The notes: generated by a model not told the origin, from the letters alone. Shown: positions 50,999 to 59,662, counted from the stretch's first letter. The stretch is DNA of 64,000 bases from Sorangiineae bacterium NIC37A_2 (GCA_002085155.1 NASX01000022.1:5971-69970); one strand, 5' to 3'. Made by a program: numbers and translations.

Positions 50999-51318
50999 GC
51001 GACGGCTGAGCTCTCTTCGGGAGCGCCCGGGCTCGTTGCTCCGCTGGAGCGACGGTTGAGCGACGGTTGAGCTCTCTCCGGGAGCGCGGGGAGCGCGCGC
51101 TCGGTCTTGGGAGGATCCGGGGGGCGGGGGCGCCGCTCGGGGCTCGGATGATCGGGGGCGAGCGCCTCGAGGGAAGGCGGAGGGAAGAGGGCTCTTTGGG
51201 GCTACCGCGAGAGGAGGGCGAGGGCGCTCGCAGGCGGAGGCGGGCGAGGCGGTGGACTATGGAGAAGGCTCGGTCGGGCCCCGGCGGAAGTGATGGGCCG
51301 GGGCCAAAAAACCGCACT
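50999..51318. other. Intergenic region with imperfect direct repeats
   Basis: About 320 bases between convergent lipoprotein and tatC genes; no gene recognised. A block reading TTGCTCCGCTTGAGCGACGG then a GAGCTCTC element (from about 50987, overlapping the lipoprotein end) recurs about 46 bases later, with an internal GAGCGACGGTT duplication. A perfect 12-bp palindrome GAGCGCGCGCTC lies at 51091-51102. Confidence 0.5.
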
Positions 51319-52122
51319 CTAGGCGCTCTCTGTGACCTGTTTGGCGCGGCGTTTGCTCATGACAAAGGCGATGCCGATGGACAGCGCGTAGAGCAGGATG
51401 AGCGGGGTGGCCAGGAGGATCTGGCTGAGGGGATCGGGCGGCGTGATGATGGCGCTGATCACGAAGGCGACCACGATGAAGTAGCGGAAGAACTTGATCA
51501 GGTGTTTGTGGGTGATGAGCCCGATCGCCGACAGGAAGAAGATCACGACCGGGATCTCGAAGACCACACCGAAGGCGACGAGGGCCTGGATGATGAACTC
51601 CAGGTACTGGTCGATCATCACGTTCGCTTCCACGCGGAAGGGCGCCCCCTCCGGGAGCTCCTGGAAGTTCAAGAGGTATTCGAAGGCGACCGGGAACACG
51701 AGGCGCCAGCCGAAATAGGCTCCGGCGGCGAACAGGCCCGTGCTCGAGATCACAAACGGGATCGCGATCCTCTTCTCCTGTGCGTAGAGGCCGGGCGCGA
51801 TGAAGGCCCAGATTTGATAGAGGATGATGGGAAGGGCGAGGACGCCGCCGCCGAGCAAGGAGAGCTTGATGTAGGCGATAAAGAGGGTCGCGGGAGCGGG
51901 AAAGTAGAAGCCCGCCTGGCGGCCGTCGGGGCTATGCCAGCCTTCGACGTAGGGCCGCGCGATCCACATCAGGAGATCTTCCTTGAACCACCAAGCGACG
52001 ACGCCTCCGGCGACGAAGGCGAGGGCGATCCGGATCAGGCGCGTGCGCAGCTCTTCGAGATGCTCGAAGAAGGTCATCGTCCCGGGCTCGGGCGCCGGTT
52101 CGGCTTTTTTCGGGTCGTTCAT
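51319..52122 (-). CDS. tatC: Sec-independent translocase TatC
   Basis: 267 residues with six membrane helices; the twin-arginine receptor with TatB in the inner membrane. Family marks: TFFEHLEELRTRLIRIAL (first cytoplasmic segment with conserved Glu), FIAPGLYAQEKRIAIPFV, and the final helices around IKFFRYFIVVAFVISAIITP. A four-base overlap with tatB indicates translational coupling. Confidence 0.95.
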   Translation of the reverse strand: MNDPKKAEPAPEPGTMTFFEHLEELRTRLIRIALAFVAGGVVAWWFKEDLLMWIARPYVEGWHSPDGRQAGFYFPAPATLFIAYIKLSLLGGGVLALPIILYQIWAFIAPGLYAQEKRIAIPFVISSTGLFAAGAYFGWRLVFPVAFEYLLNFQELPEGAPFRVEANVMIDQYLEFIIQALVAFGVVFEIPVVIFFLSAIGLITHKHLIKFFRYFIVVAFVISAIITPPDPLSQILLATPLILLYALSIGIAFVMSKRRAKQVTESA

Positions 52123-52628
52123 GGGGCGGGGGGCTTGAAAGGTGGGGTGCCCTCGGGGCTCGATTCCTGCGCTCCGCTCGGGGTCTCAGCTGAGGGGGCG
52201 GTGGGCTCGGGGCTCACGGCCGCGGCGGTTTCGGAGACTCCGTCGGGACCAGCCTGGGGGGCAGCATCGGGCTCCTCGGGGAACCAAAGGTCGTCGGGCA
52301 GCGCGTCTCCGATGTCGGCGCCTTCGACAGGGTACTCGTCTGTCTCCTGAGGTTCGGCGCCCGCCTCGTAACTCGGGCTCTTGCCCTGCCAATTGCGGTT
52401 GCCGACTTCGCCGCGCAGAAGCGCCCGGAGCTCTCGGACCCCATCGATGCCTTCTTCCCGGAGGATCTCGTCGATGCCCGTCTGGGCGCGCACCTCGGTC
52501 GTGAGTCGGCGGAGCTTGCCGACCCATTCTCCCGCCGTGCGCAACAGGCCCGGGAGCTTCTGAGGCCCAACGAAGATCAGAGCGACCACACCGATCACGG
52601 CGAGCTCGCTCATCGAGATGCCAAACAC
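52119..52628 (-). CDS. tatB: Sec-independent translocase TatB (TatA/B family)
   Basis: 169 residues. Starts FGISMSELAVIGVVALIFVG with the conserved early Glu and FGP-like hinge (VGPQKLPGLLRT), then an amphipathic helix (AGEWVGKLRRLTTEVRAQTG). The Pro/Glu-rich C-terminal tail is long, which favours TatB over TatA, as does position before tatC. Start is GTG 52628. No tatA gene is seen in the window. Confidence 0.88.
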   Translation of the reverse strand: MFGISMSELAVIGVVALIFVGPQKLPGLLRTAGEWVGKLRRLTTEVRAQTGIDEILREEGIDGVRELRALLRGEVGNRNWQGKSPSYEAGAEPQETDEYPVEGADIGDALPDDLWFPEEPDAAPQAGPDGVSETAAAVSPEPTAPSAETPSGAQESSPEGTPPFKPPAP

Positions 52629-52691
52629 GTGCGGAAGCTAGCCTTGGGGGTCGCGCCTCGCAACGCCCCAAGGCGGCGAAACAGGGGGTTC

Positions 52692-53849
52692 TTAGCCTTT
52701 GGCGCTTGCTGTCCGGGCCAGAGAGCGCGCGATCACGACGCGCTGGATCTGGCTCGTGCCCTCGTAAATTTGGAGCACCTTGGCGTCTCGCATCAGCTTC
52801 TCGACGGGGTAGTCTTTCACGTAGCCGTTCCCGCCGAAGATCTGGACGGCGTCCAGGGCGGTCTGCATGGCCCGGTCGGCGCCGAAGGCCTTGGCGTAGC
52901 TCGAGACGATCGGATCCCGGGAGCCGGTATCGAGGTTCCAGGCGGCCTTTTGGTAGAGGAGGCGCGTCGCCTCACAGTGGATGGCCATGTCGGCAAGCAT
53001 CGCCTGGACCATCTGGTGCTCGATGATGGGCTGGCCGAAGGCCTTGCGTTCGCGGGCGTAGGCGAGGGACTCGTCGAGGCAGCGCTGCTGGAGACCGGTG
53101 GCCATGGCGCCGATGTCCGGGCGCGTCTGGTTGAAGGTTTCCATGGCGAGCTTGAAGCCCTCCCCCTCGGGGGCGAGCAGGTTCTCCTTCGGCACGACGA
53201 CCTCTTCGAAGCTCACGGCCGCAGTGTCGCTCGCCCGCTGGCCCATCTTGTCTTCGTGTTTGCCGACTGTGAGTCCGGGGGTGTCGCGGTCGACGATGAA
53301 CGCGGCGATGCCTTTGTGGCGGAGCTCCGGGTTACTCGTCGCGAACACGACGTAGAACGAAGCGAGGCTGGCGTTTGTGATCCAACACTTCTCGCCGTTG
53401 AGGACGTAGTCGTCGCCGCGCTTCTCGAAGCGCGTCCGGAGCCCCGCGACGTCGCTGCCCCCGGTCGGCTCGGTCGTACAGTAGCTCGCGAAGAGGGGCT
53501 CGGAAGTGAGCATGCCGAGGTACTTTTTCTTCTGCGCTTCGCTCCCCGCGAGCAGGATGGGCGTCAGAGCGAGAGTGTTGGCGAGCATGCTCGTCTGGAT
53601 GCCGGTGCAGCCATAAGCGAGCTGTTCGGCGATCATGGCGTTGTCGAGCTCACCGAGCCCGGCTCCTCCGTATTCGGGCGGCACCGTCGGGTTCACCAGC
53701 CCGAGCTCCCATCCATCCTTGAAGACGTCGATTGGGAAGCGCGCCTCTCGATCACACTCGGCCGCCACTGGGATGATCCGCTCCCGCGTGAAGCGGGCGG
53801 CCATCTCTACGAGAGCGCGTTGCTCATCTGAAATTCGAAAATCGATCAT
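52692..53849 (-). CDS. Acyl-CoA dehydrogenase
   Basis: 385 residues; FAD enzyme forming the trans-2 double bond of acyl-CoA in beta-oxidation. Seen: MIDFRISDEQRALVEMAARF start, YCTTEPTGGSDVAGLRTRFE (flavin and substrate site), KCWITNASLASFYVVFATS, KAFGQPIIEHQMVQAMLADM and the catalytic Glu363 in LQIYEGTSQIQR. The position and sequence around Glu363 match the short/medium-chain group. ATG 53849 is used. Sits between tat and ccm genes in the same direction, 45 bases after the small membrane-peptide gene. Confidence 0.93.
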   Translation of the reverse strand: MIDFRISDEQRALVEMAARFTRERIIPVAAECDREARFPIDVFKDGWELGLVNPTVPPEYGGAGLGELDNAMIAEQLAYGCTGIQTSMLANTLALTPILLAGSEAQKKKYLGMLTSEPLFASYCTTEPTGGSDVAGLRTRFEKRGDDYVLNGEKCWITNASLASFYVVFATSNPELRHKGIAAFIVDRDTPGLTVGKHEDKMGQRASDTAAVSFEEVVVPKENLLAPEGEGFKLAMETFNQTRPDIGAMATGLQQRCLDESLAYARERKAFGQPIIEHQMVQAMLADMAIHCEATRLLYQKAAWNLDTGSRDPIVSSYAKAFGADRAMQTALDAVQIFGGNGYVKDYPVEKLMRDAKVLQIYEGTSQIQRVVIARSLARTASAKG

Positions 53850-53894
53850 GATCCCCTCATCGGACGCTTTCCCGGGGACCAATAGGGCGCCGAG

Positions 53895-54020
53895 TTAGCG
53901 TTTGGCTTGTTTCTTCGCTCGGGCCATCTCCTCACGAACGGCTTTCGCCCCGAGGGAGTAGCCAATGAGCGTTCCGATCAATAGCACGCCCGGGATGTAG
54001 AGAATATGTTCGAAGGTCAT
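53895..54020 (-). CDS. 41-residue single-pass membrane peptide
   Basis: ATG 54020 overlaps the ccmD-like stop by ATGA. The peptide begins MTFEHILYIPGVLLIGTLIG, giving one membrane helix (about 6-25), and continues with a strongly basic tail (AKAVREEMARAKKQAKR). The four-base overlap, codon pattern and clean helix-plus-charged-tail design argue that it is translated. It is below the size limit of most gene finders. Likely an accessory subunit of the cytochrome c maturation (CcmC/CcmD) complex or of the membrane cluster; function not known. Confidence 0.7.
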   Translation of the reverse strand: MTFEHILYIPGVLLIGTLIGYSLGAKAVREEMARAKKQAKR

Positions 54021-54256
54021 GCGGAGCGGTCCCGCGCCTCGACGTTCTTTTCGAGCTCATCCAGGCGCGCGAGCGCCCGCGCTTGCCTCTTGTATGTGAA
54101 GATCGCTAGCCCGAACACAGACGCCCACATCAGCACATAAGCGATCGTGAGCAGAAGTTCGGCAGAGGACGTCGCTTGCGGACCGCCCTCGACGGGGACG
54201 AACTCCTGAGAACGGCTCTCGACAGAGGGTACGAGCTTTGCGTTTTCGTCCTTCAT
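54017..54256 (-). CDS. ccmD: CcmD-like heme exporter subunit
   Basis: 79 residues. After a polar N-terminus, one membrane helix (LLLTIAYVLMWASVFGLAIF) is followed by YKRQARALARLDELEKNVEA. This is the CcmD plan: a small protein that frees holo-CcmE from CcmC and CcmAB. Follows ccmC by 12 bases. Sequence is too short for certainty; gene order carries the call. Confidence 0.7.
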   Translation of the reverse strand: MKDENAKLVPSVESRSQEFVPVEGGPQATSSAELLLTIAYVLMWASVFGLAIFTYKRQARALARLDELEKNVEARDRSA

Positions 54257-54268
54257 GTTCGTTCCTCG

Positions 54269-55024
54269 TTACTCTGCTTCCCGGGAATCGTCGAGATCGA
54301 AGAGGCGATCCTCGAGCTCACGGACGCGCGTGTCGATGACCGCCGCGCGCGTACGGAGGATCAAGAGAATGATGGCGAGGCCGGTCATCGTCAGAAAGCC
54401 AAAGCCGAGCGCAAAGCGCATCTCCGGGCTCGCGAGGCCCCCGCCGCCTTTTCCGATCACGGTCGGGTGGTTGCCGCCCCAGAGCTGCACGGAATAGTGA
54501 ATGACCGGCAAGAGCGTCGTCCCGAGCACGCCGAAAGCCGCAGCGAAGCGCCTTTCTGCGTCCCCGTCGCCGACGAAGCGACGAAAGATCACCATCGAGA
54601 GGTAGAGAAGGACAGCGAGCAGCAGCGTCGTCAGGCGCGGATCCCACGTCCAATAATAACCCCACGCCTTCTTCGCCCAGATAGGCCCACTGGTCAGCAC
54701 CATGAGTCCGAACACCGTAGCGACCTCTGCTGCTGCCTGAGCGAGGGCGTTGCGTCCGAGCGTGGGTTTGACGATGTAGGCGGCGCTCGCCGCGAAACAG
54801 ACGGCGCCGGAGAGGTAGAGTCCGTAGGCGGCGGGAGCGTGGAAATAGAGGATCTTCTGGGTCAGTCCGCCCGCCTCGGCCTGAGCCGCCGGCGTCTGGG
54901 TGAAGATGAACCAGATGTGATAGAAAAACAGGACGGCCAGGCTCGCGACGGCGACGGAAAAGAAGACCGAAGCGAAGGTTCTCGGGGGTTCGGAAACGGG
55001 GCTCGCCGGCCTCGACGCGTTCAT
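54269..55024 (-). CDS. ccmC: Heme handling protein CcmC / CcsA family
   Basis: 251 residues with about six membrane helices. The tryptophan-rich heme motif reads AKKAWGYYWTWDPRLTTLLL (WGxxWxWD), and flanking histidines are seen in LYFHAPAAYGLYLS and LLPVIHYSVQLWGG, as expected for heme ligation. CcmC loads heme on CcmE in the periplasm for c-type cytochromes. ATG 55024 is chosen (AAGAGG just upstream); an in-frame GTG at 55057 overlaps the tolC stop. No ccmA, ccmB or ccmE gene is seen in the window. Confidence 0.9.
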   Translation of the reverse strand: MNASRPASPVSEPPRTFASVFFSVAVASLAVLFFYHIWFIFTQTPAAQAEAGGLTQKILYFHAPAAYGLYLSGAVCFAASAAYIVKPTLGRNALAQAAAEVATVFGLMVLTSGPIWAKKAWGYYWTWDPRLTTLLLAVLLYLSMVIFRRFVGDGDAERRFAAAFGVLGTTLLPVIHYSVQLWGGNHPTVIGKGGGGLASPEMRFALGFGFLTMTGLAIILLILRTRAAVIDTRVRELEDRLFDLDDSREAE

Positions 55025-55053
55025 GGTCCTCTTATAGCGCTCTCGGGCGCGCT

Positions 55054-56481
55054 TCACAGATCACAGGAAGCGAGCACCAAAAACGCCTGGATCCTCGAGC
55101 GCAGGACCTCAAACTCGCGCACCGTCACGTCGAGCTCGGCCTCGCGTTTTGCGCGTTGGGTGTCGACGACGTCGAAGGAGGAGCCGCTGCCGAGCATGAG
55201 CTTGGCGCGGGCGAGCGCGGCGTTTTTTGTCGCGGCGTTGCGCGAGTCTTCAGAGACCTTGAGGGCGTTTTCGGCGACGGTGACGGCCCGGAGCGCGCGG
55301 TTGACCTCGATGGTGGCGCTCCGGCGGAGCTCTTCGGTGGTCGCGGCTGCTTGTTCGACTTCCGCTTCGCGCTGTCGCTTGAGCCCGTAGCGGACCCCAC
55401 CATCATATAAGTTCCAGTTCAAAACCGCGCCGATGGTCCAGGTCGTATTTCCGCCGTTCGGGCTGAAGCGGGAAAACCCGTTATAGGAGAGGGTCGAGTT
55501 CGCGGTGAGGGTCGGCAGGAAGGAACGGGCCACGCTCTTGACCCGGCGCCTGCCGAGATCTTCCGCGGCGCGCTGCGCCAAGATGTCCGGGCGATCGTCG
55601 ATACTGCCCTTGCTCTCACAGGTGGCCTGGGCGTCCCGCGAGAGATCGTCGAGATCGAGATCCGGCGTGATCCCCGCGGGCTCAGCCAGGCCGAGCGCGA
55701 GGCCGAGCGCTTCCCGCGCGCGCTCCACGGCCTCGTTGGCGTTGATCACCTGCGCTCGACTGCGCGCCACTTCTTGTTCCGCGCGCAGGACGTCAATCTG
55801 GACGCCCATGCCGAGCTCGGCCCGCCGTCGATTCAGCTCCAGGCTCCCGAGCGCGCCTTCGAGGCTGACGCGGCTCACCTCAGCGGTGCGCTCCGTGGTC
55901 AAGAGCGAGACGAGCGCTTCGGCGAGCCCGGCGATGACGCGCCGCTCGGTGTCCTTGTAGGCGAGCTCTGACTGGCGAATTTGATCCTTGGCGGTTCCAT
56001 AGTCGAACCAAGCCGCGGGCGCGAAGAGCGGCATCTGGAGGTTCGCGTTGGCGCCCCAGATGGTCTGCGGGTTCGGCTGGGTCACCGTTTGGCCATTCAC
56101 GTCCGTGATCGTGCCCGTGATGAGATGATGATTGAGCTGGGCGCTGGCGGAGAGGGTCGGGAGCGCCGCTGCGAGGGCCACACGGGCCTGGCCTCGAGCG
56201 GCTGTGACCTGGGCATTGGCTCGCCGGAGGTCGAGCGAGTTCTTGCGCAAAAGGTCGAGGGCCTCCCGCCAACTCTGGACGACGCGTTTCGGCGGCGGCA
56301 AGGCAGCGAGCAGAGGATCGCTCGGGATCTTGGGGTCGGCGGTCGGCACCAGGTCGGAGGCCGTTTGGATCGTTTCACCCTCGTCCGCGGGGTCTTCCGC
56401 CGCGTAGGCGGGGAGCGCCGCACAGAGACTGAGCGAAGCCCAGGCGAAGACGCGAGGTAAGGCAGGAAGATCGAGGCTCAT
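55054..56481 (-). CDS. TolC-family outer-membrane efflux protein
   Basis: 475 residues. Signal peptide (VFAWASLSLCAALPAYA), then two OEP repeats typical of TolC with the coiled-coil segments SWREALDLLRKNSLDLRRAN and GALGSLELNRRRAELGMGVQ, and a C-terminal KLMLGSGSSFDVVDTQRAKR. TolC trimers form the outer-membrane exit duct for tripartite efflux or type I secretion. No inner-membrane pump or adaptor gene is adjacent. Upstream of ccmC in the same direction. Confidence 0.92.
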   Translation of the reverse strand: MSLDLPALPRVFAWASLSLCAALPAYAAEDPADEGETIQTASDLVPTADPKIPSDPLLAALPPPKRVVQSWREALDLLRKNSLDLRRANAQVTAARGQARVALAAALPTLSASAQLNHHLITGTITDVNGQTVTQPNPQTIWGANANLQMPLFAPAAWFDYGTAKDQIRQSELAYKDTERRVIAGLAEALVSLLTTERTAEVSRVSLEGALGSLELNRRRAELGMGVQIDVLRAEQEVARSRAQVINANEAVERAREALGLALGLAEPAGITPDLDLDDLSRDAQATCESKGSIDDRPDILAQRAAEDLGRRRVKSVARSFLPTLTANSTLSYNGFSRFSPNGGNTTWTIGAVLNWNLYDGGVRYGLKRQREAEVEQAAATTEELRRSATIEVNRALRAVTVAENALKVSEDSRNAATKNAALARAKLMLGSGSSFDVVDTQRAKREAELDVTVREFEVLRSRIQAFLVLASCDL

Positions 56482-56501
56482 CGAAGGGGCACAGAATGCG
56501 C

Positions 56502-57074
56502 TCAGCGCGTCCAGGACTCCAGAAGCTCCTGCGCTTCTTGTTCATTCCCGAGGGCCTGGGCGAGCTCCTTTTGGGCCCCTTTTTTGTCCCCGCTCTGAAG
56601 GAGCGCGTGGGCCAGGGAGCTTGCGATCTCCGGCTCGTGAGGCAAGCCTCGGCGCGCTATCCAAAGGAAGGGCAGGGCTTCCCGCGGCCGATCCAGGGCG
56701 ACGTCGAGCAGGTGACCCAGGTTGTGGGCGTACCAGGGACAATGCGGCACAAGGGCGAGGGCCGAGCGGTAGGCCTTCTCCGCGGACCGGTAGTTGCCCA
56801 TGAGCATGTGCGATAGCCCGAGCACCGCATAAGCGCGGTCATCGTCCCGGACCGCGAGCACGCTCCGCGCCAGGCGGGCCGCTCGGAAGGGGGAGCGACG
56901 CACGATCAGCTCGGCGAGATTCCGCTGAGCGTAGATGAAATACTCAGAGCGCGGGGTCGCGGCCTTGGCGAGCCTCTGGAGCATGGCAATCAGGTCGCGC
57001 TCGGGCAGACCTTGTGCGAGGGCCCATTCGACGTCCGCGTAGAGACCCTCGATTTGTCGACTCTCTGATTGCAC
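56502..57074 (-). CDS. TPR protein
   Basis: 190 residues from GTG 57074. No signal peptide. Repeated helix pairs including AYAVLGLSHMLMGNYRSAEK, AYRSALALVPHCPWYAHNLG and ASSLAHALLQSGDKKGAQKE make a short TPR solenoid of about four repeats. Twenty bases upstream of tolC in the same direction. Probably a protein-binding adaptor. Confidence 0.75.
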   Translation of the reverse strand: MQSESRQIEGLYADVEWALAQGLPERDLIAMLQRLAKAATPRSEYFIYAQRNLAELIVRRSPFRAARLARSVLAVRDDDRAYAVLGLSHMLMGNYRSAEKAYRSALALVPHCPWYAHNLGHLLDVALDRPREALPFLWIARRGLPHEPEIASSLAHALLQSGDKKGAQKELAQALGNEQEAQELLESWTR

Positions 57075-57189
57075 CTCGACCTTTAGGTTGACCGATGGCG
57101 GCTCGTTTGGCCAGAGCGCATCCGTATTCTCGAGCTCCGCAAAGCCTATTTCTGGCTGCGCGTCGCCCTGAGGGTGAGGTGTGCCCCCG

Positions 57190-57212
57190 GGTCCCCGGGA
57201 CGCCCGGGGGGA
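57190..57212 (-). terminator. GC-rich hairpin after the DEAD-box helicase
   Basis: GTCCCCGGG / CCCGGGGGGAC with two unpaired G, about 35 bases beyond the helicase stop on the minus strand. No U-tract. The surrounding about 170 bases hold no gene. Confidence 0.35.
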
Positions 57213-57245
57213 CGGCCCCCGAGACCGGGCGACCTTGCCTCGAGC

Positions 57246-59054
57246 TCAGTTCGCGTCAGCGTCCGAGCGCGGGCGAGCGGTCTCAGCGCGCACCTTGCGC
57301 CCGAGGACCTCCGCGCCATTGAGCGCATCGAGAGCCTGGGCGGCGAGGTCAGGGCGGACCGAAACGAAAGAGTGTTTCTCCTTCACTTTGACCGAGACGA
57401 TGTCGCTCTCGGAGAGGCCGGCCGCTTTGAGGAGGTGGATCCACTCGTCGGCTCGGACGCCGTCGCGCTTGCCGGAGGAGACGAAGAGCTTCACCCGCTC
57501 CTCGGCGGGCTCATCCGGTTCCTCGGAGGCTTCGCGGGGGGCCACCGGTTCCGCGTCAGCTTCGACCGTCCGGGGACGTTCGGACTTCCGCTTGCGCTCA
57601 TCACGGCGCCGCGAAAGGCGCGCGGCTTTGGTCTCGCCGCCCGCGGAGTCAGTTCCCACGAATTCTCGAGGGGCGCGGGGCGCCCGCGGAGCGCGCGGCT
57701 CTTCAATAGCTCGCTCGGGGGCCTTGTCGGCGATGCCCTCGTAGCTCCGGAGCAGGCTCATCACGAGCTCTTCCGCCTGCTCACTGGCGAGGAGACGGCG
57801 GGCGAAGCTGCGCTCTCCGTCGCTGAAGCGCGCTCCGGCAAGGCGTGCCTCGAGCTTCTCCAGCCGCGCCACTTCCGCCCGGGCCTTGAGGTCTTCGGGG
57901 GTCGGCAGAGCGCGTTCGACTGGGAAGATCTTGTAGGTGAGGCGGAGGATGTAGAGGTTTCCGATGTCTTGGGGCGCGATCAAGCTGAGCGCGCGGCCGG
58001 TGCGCCCGGCGCGGCCGGTGCGGCCGGTGCGGTGGACGTAGTTCTCCGCGGACTCAGGGAAGTCGGCGTTGATGACGTGCGTAAGATGCGAGATGTCGAT
58101 GCCGCGGGCGGCGACGTCGGTCGCGACCAAAAAGCGCAGCTTGCCCGAGCGGGTCTCGCTCATGACTCGCTCACGATCGGACTGAGACAGATCGGCGTTC
58201 AGCCAATCGGCGGCGAAGCCCTGGGCCTTGAGAGCGGTCGCGATGCGCTTCGTCTGATCGCGGGTGTTGCAGAAGACGATGGCGCTTTCGGGATTTTCGG
58301 CCTGGATGATCTGGATCAACTCATCGGCTTTGTTGCCGCGGCTCGGGTAGGTGTAATGTTCGATGGAGAGCGCGCCGATGTGGTCGCCGCTCAGCGTGAT
58401 GAACTCCGGGTTCTTCAGGCGAGACTCGGCGATGCGACGCACGTCCGGGGGCACCGTTGCGCTGAAGAGGAGCGTTTGGCGCTGGGTCGGCAGGTGGTCG
58501 AGGATCGCGTTGATCTGAGGCAAAAAGCCCATCGAGAGCATCTCGTCGCTCTCGTCCAAGATCACGATCCGGAGGCTCTCCGGATTGAGGGTGCCGCGCT
58601 CGAGATGGTCAAGGACGCGCCCTGGAGTTCCAACGATGATCTGTGCGCCTTCGGCGAGGGCGCGCACCTGAGGCTCCATGGCTGCGCCGCCGTAGATGGC
58701 GACCTGATCGATGGGCAAAAACTGACCAATGCGACCGAGCTCACGCGTGATCTGCAAAGCGAGTTCACGAGTAGGGCTCAAGATCAGAGCTTGCGCCTTT
58801 TTTTCGCCGCGTTTGATCAGACGATCGAGGAGCGGCAGACCAAAAGCGGCGGTCTTGCCGGTGCCGGTGCGCGCTTGGACGACGAGATCGCGTCCTTCTG
58901 CGGCGGGTTCGAAGACTGCGGTTTGGACTGGCGTCGGACTCTTGAAGCCGAGTTGATCGATCGCGCGCCGCACCTCGGAGGAGAGCGGTAGGACCGAAAA
59001 CGTGGGCGGAGCGGCGCTCGCGTCAGAAGAGTCGAGAGGAGAACTAGAATTCAC
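57246..59054 (-). CDS. DEAD-box RNA helicase with C-terminal RNA-binding domain
   Basis: 602 residues. Q motif FKSPTPVQTAVF, Walker A ARTGTGKTAAFG, PTRELALQ, motif II LDESDEM (DESD instead of DEAD), motif III FSATVP, and HRTGRTGRAGRTG. A basic Arg/Lys linker (about 460-520) leads to a DbpA-type RNA-binding fold (VKLFVSSGKRDGVRADEWIH ... KVKEKHSFVSVRPDLAAQAL). The architecture matches CsdA/DeaD helicases of ribosome assembly and RNA decay. A small membrane protein gene upstream overlaps its start by four bases. Confidence 0.93.
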   Translation of the reverse strand: MNSSSPLDSSDASAAPPTFSVLPLSSEVRRAIDQLGFKSPTPVQTAVFEPAAEGRDLVVQARTGTGKTAAFGLPLLDRLIKRGEKKAQALILSPTRELALQITRELGRIGQFLPIDQVAIYGGAAMEPQVRALAEGAQIIVGTPGRVLDHLERGTLNPESLRIVILDESDEMLSMGFLPQINAILDHLPTQRQTLLFSATVPPDVRRIAESRLKNPEFITLSGDHIGALSIEHYTYPSRGNKADELIQIIQAENPESAIVFCNTRDQTKRIATALKAQGFAADWLNADLSQSDRERVMSETRSGKLRFLVATDVAARGIDISHLTHVINADFPESAENYVHRTGRTGRAGRTGRALSLIAPQDIGNLYILRLTYKIFPVERALPTPEDLKARAEVARLEKLEARLAGARFSDGERSFARRLLASEQAEELVMSLLRSYEGIADKAPERAIEEPRAPRAPRAPREFVGTDSAGGETKAARLSRRRDERKRKSERPRTVEADAEPVAPREASEEPDEPAEERVKLFVSSGKRDGVRADEWIHLLKAAGLSESDIVSVKVKEKHSFVSVRPDLAAQALDALNGAEVLGRKVRAETARPRSDADAN

Positions 59055-59560
59055 GGAGCTGAGTTCGGAGACGAGGGAATGGGATCGAGGGCACGGACCA
59101 GAGCCGGGGCTACGGAGCGCTTACGAGCCAGATCCAGGGACTCGGTCCGTACGTGCCGTTCCTCGGCATAGCGGAGGAAACGCACCGCGCGAAAGGCCCG
59201 AAGTGCTTTCTCGTCGCCTTCCTCTTCGCAGAGTCGTCCGAGGGCCGCCTCTGCGCCCCACTCGGGCAAGAGCGCGCTGCGGAAGGTGGCGAGGGCTTCC
59301 CGCTCTCCCACGTTCTCACCGGCCGGCACCTGAGCTCGGGCTCGTTCGGTCGCGTGGAGGAGCGCTTGGACACCGCTCCGGCAATCGCTCGGAGGCTCGG
59401 AAGAGGCTGGAAAGAGGGCCCGGGAGATGACCTGGACGCTCCCGGTTCCGGTGAGCACGGCGATCAAGAGGGCCACGAGCCAAAAGGCCCCGCGGCGGAT
59501 TTTCGCGCCAGTCGTCCTTCCGCCGACCCGCGAGGGGTTCTGATCTTGTTGGTCGGGCAC
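59051..59560 (-). CDS. Single-pass membrane protein, function unknown
   Basis: 169 residues from GTG 59560. One membrane helix (AFWLVALLIAVLTGTGSVQV, about 25-45) after a basic N-terminus, then a helical periplasmic-type region with two Cys (SDCRSGVQALLHATERARAQ, ALGRLCEEEGDEKALRAFRA). No family recognised. Overlaps the helicase start by four bases, so translation is likely coupled, though a functional link is unclear. Confidence 0.65.
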   Translation of the reverse strand: MPDQQDQNPSRVGGRTTGAKIRRGAFWLVALLIAVLTGTGSVQVISRALFPASSEPPSDCRSGVQALLHATERARAQVPAGENVGEREALATFRSALLPEWGAEAALGRLCEEEGDEKALRAFRAVRFLRYAEERHVRTESLDLARKRSVAPALVRALDPIPSSPNSAP

Positions 59561-59647
59561 GTGCTTTCCCCTATAGCGACCGCCCGAAACTATCGGAAGG
59601 GCCTGTCCGCCGCTTGAGTTTCCGGGGTTCCTCCTTCATAGTTTCAA

Positions 59648-59662
59648 AACTTTTTGAAAGTT
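59648..59662. promoter_or_regulatory. Inverted repeat in divergent promoter region
   Basis: AACTTT-TTG-AAAGTT, AT-rich, between the small membrane protein gene (minus) and the prenyl synthase gene (plus). Overlaps a second inverted repeat TTTCAA/TTGAAA. A candidate operator for either gene. Confidence 0.4.
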
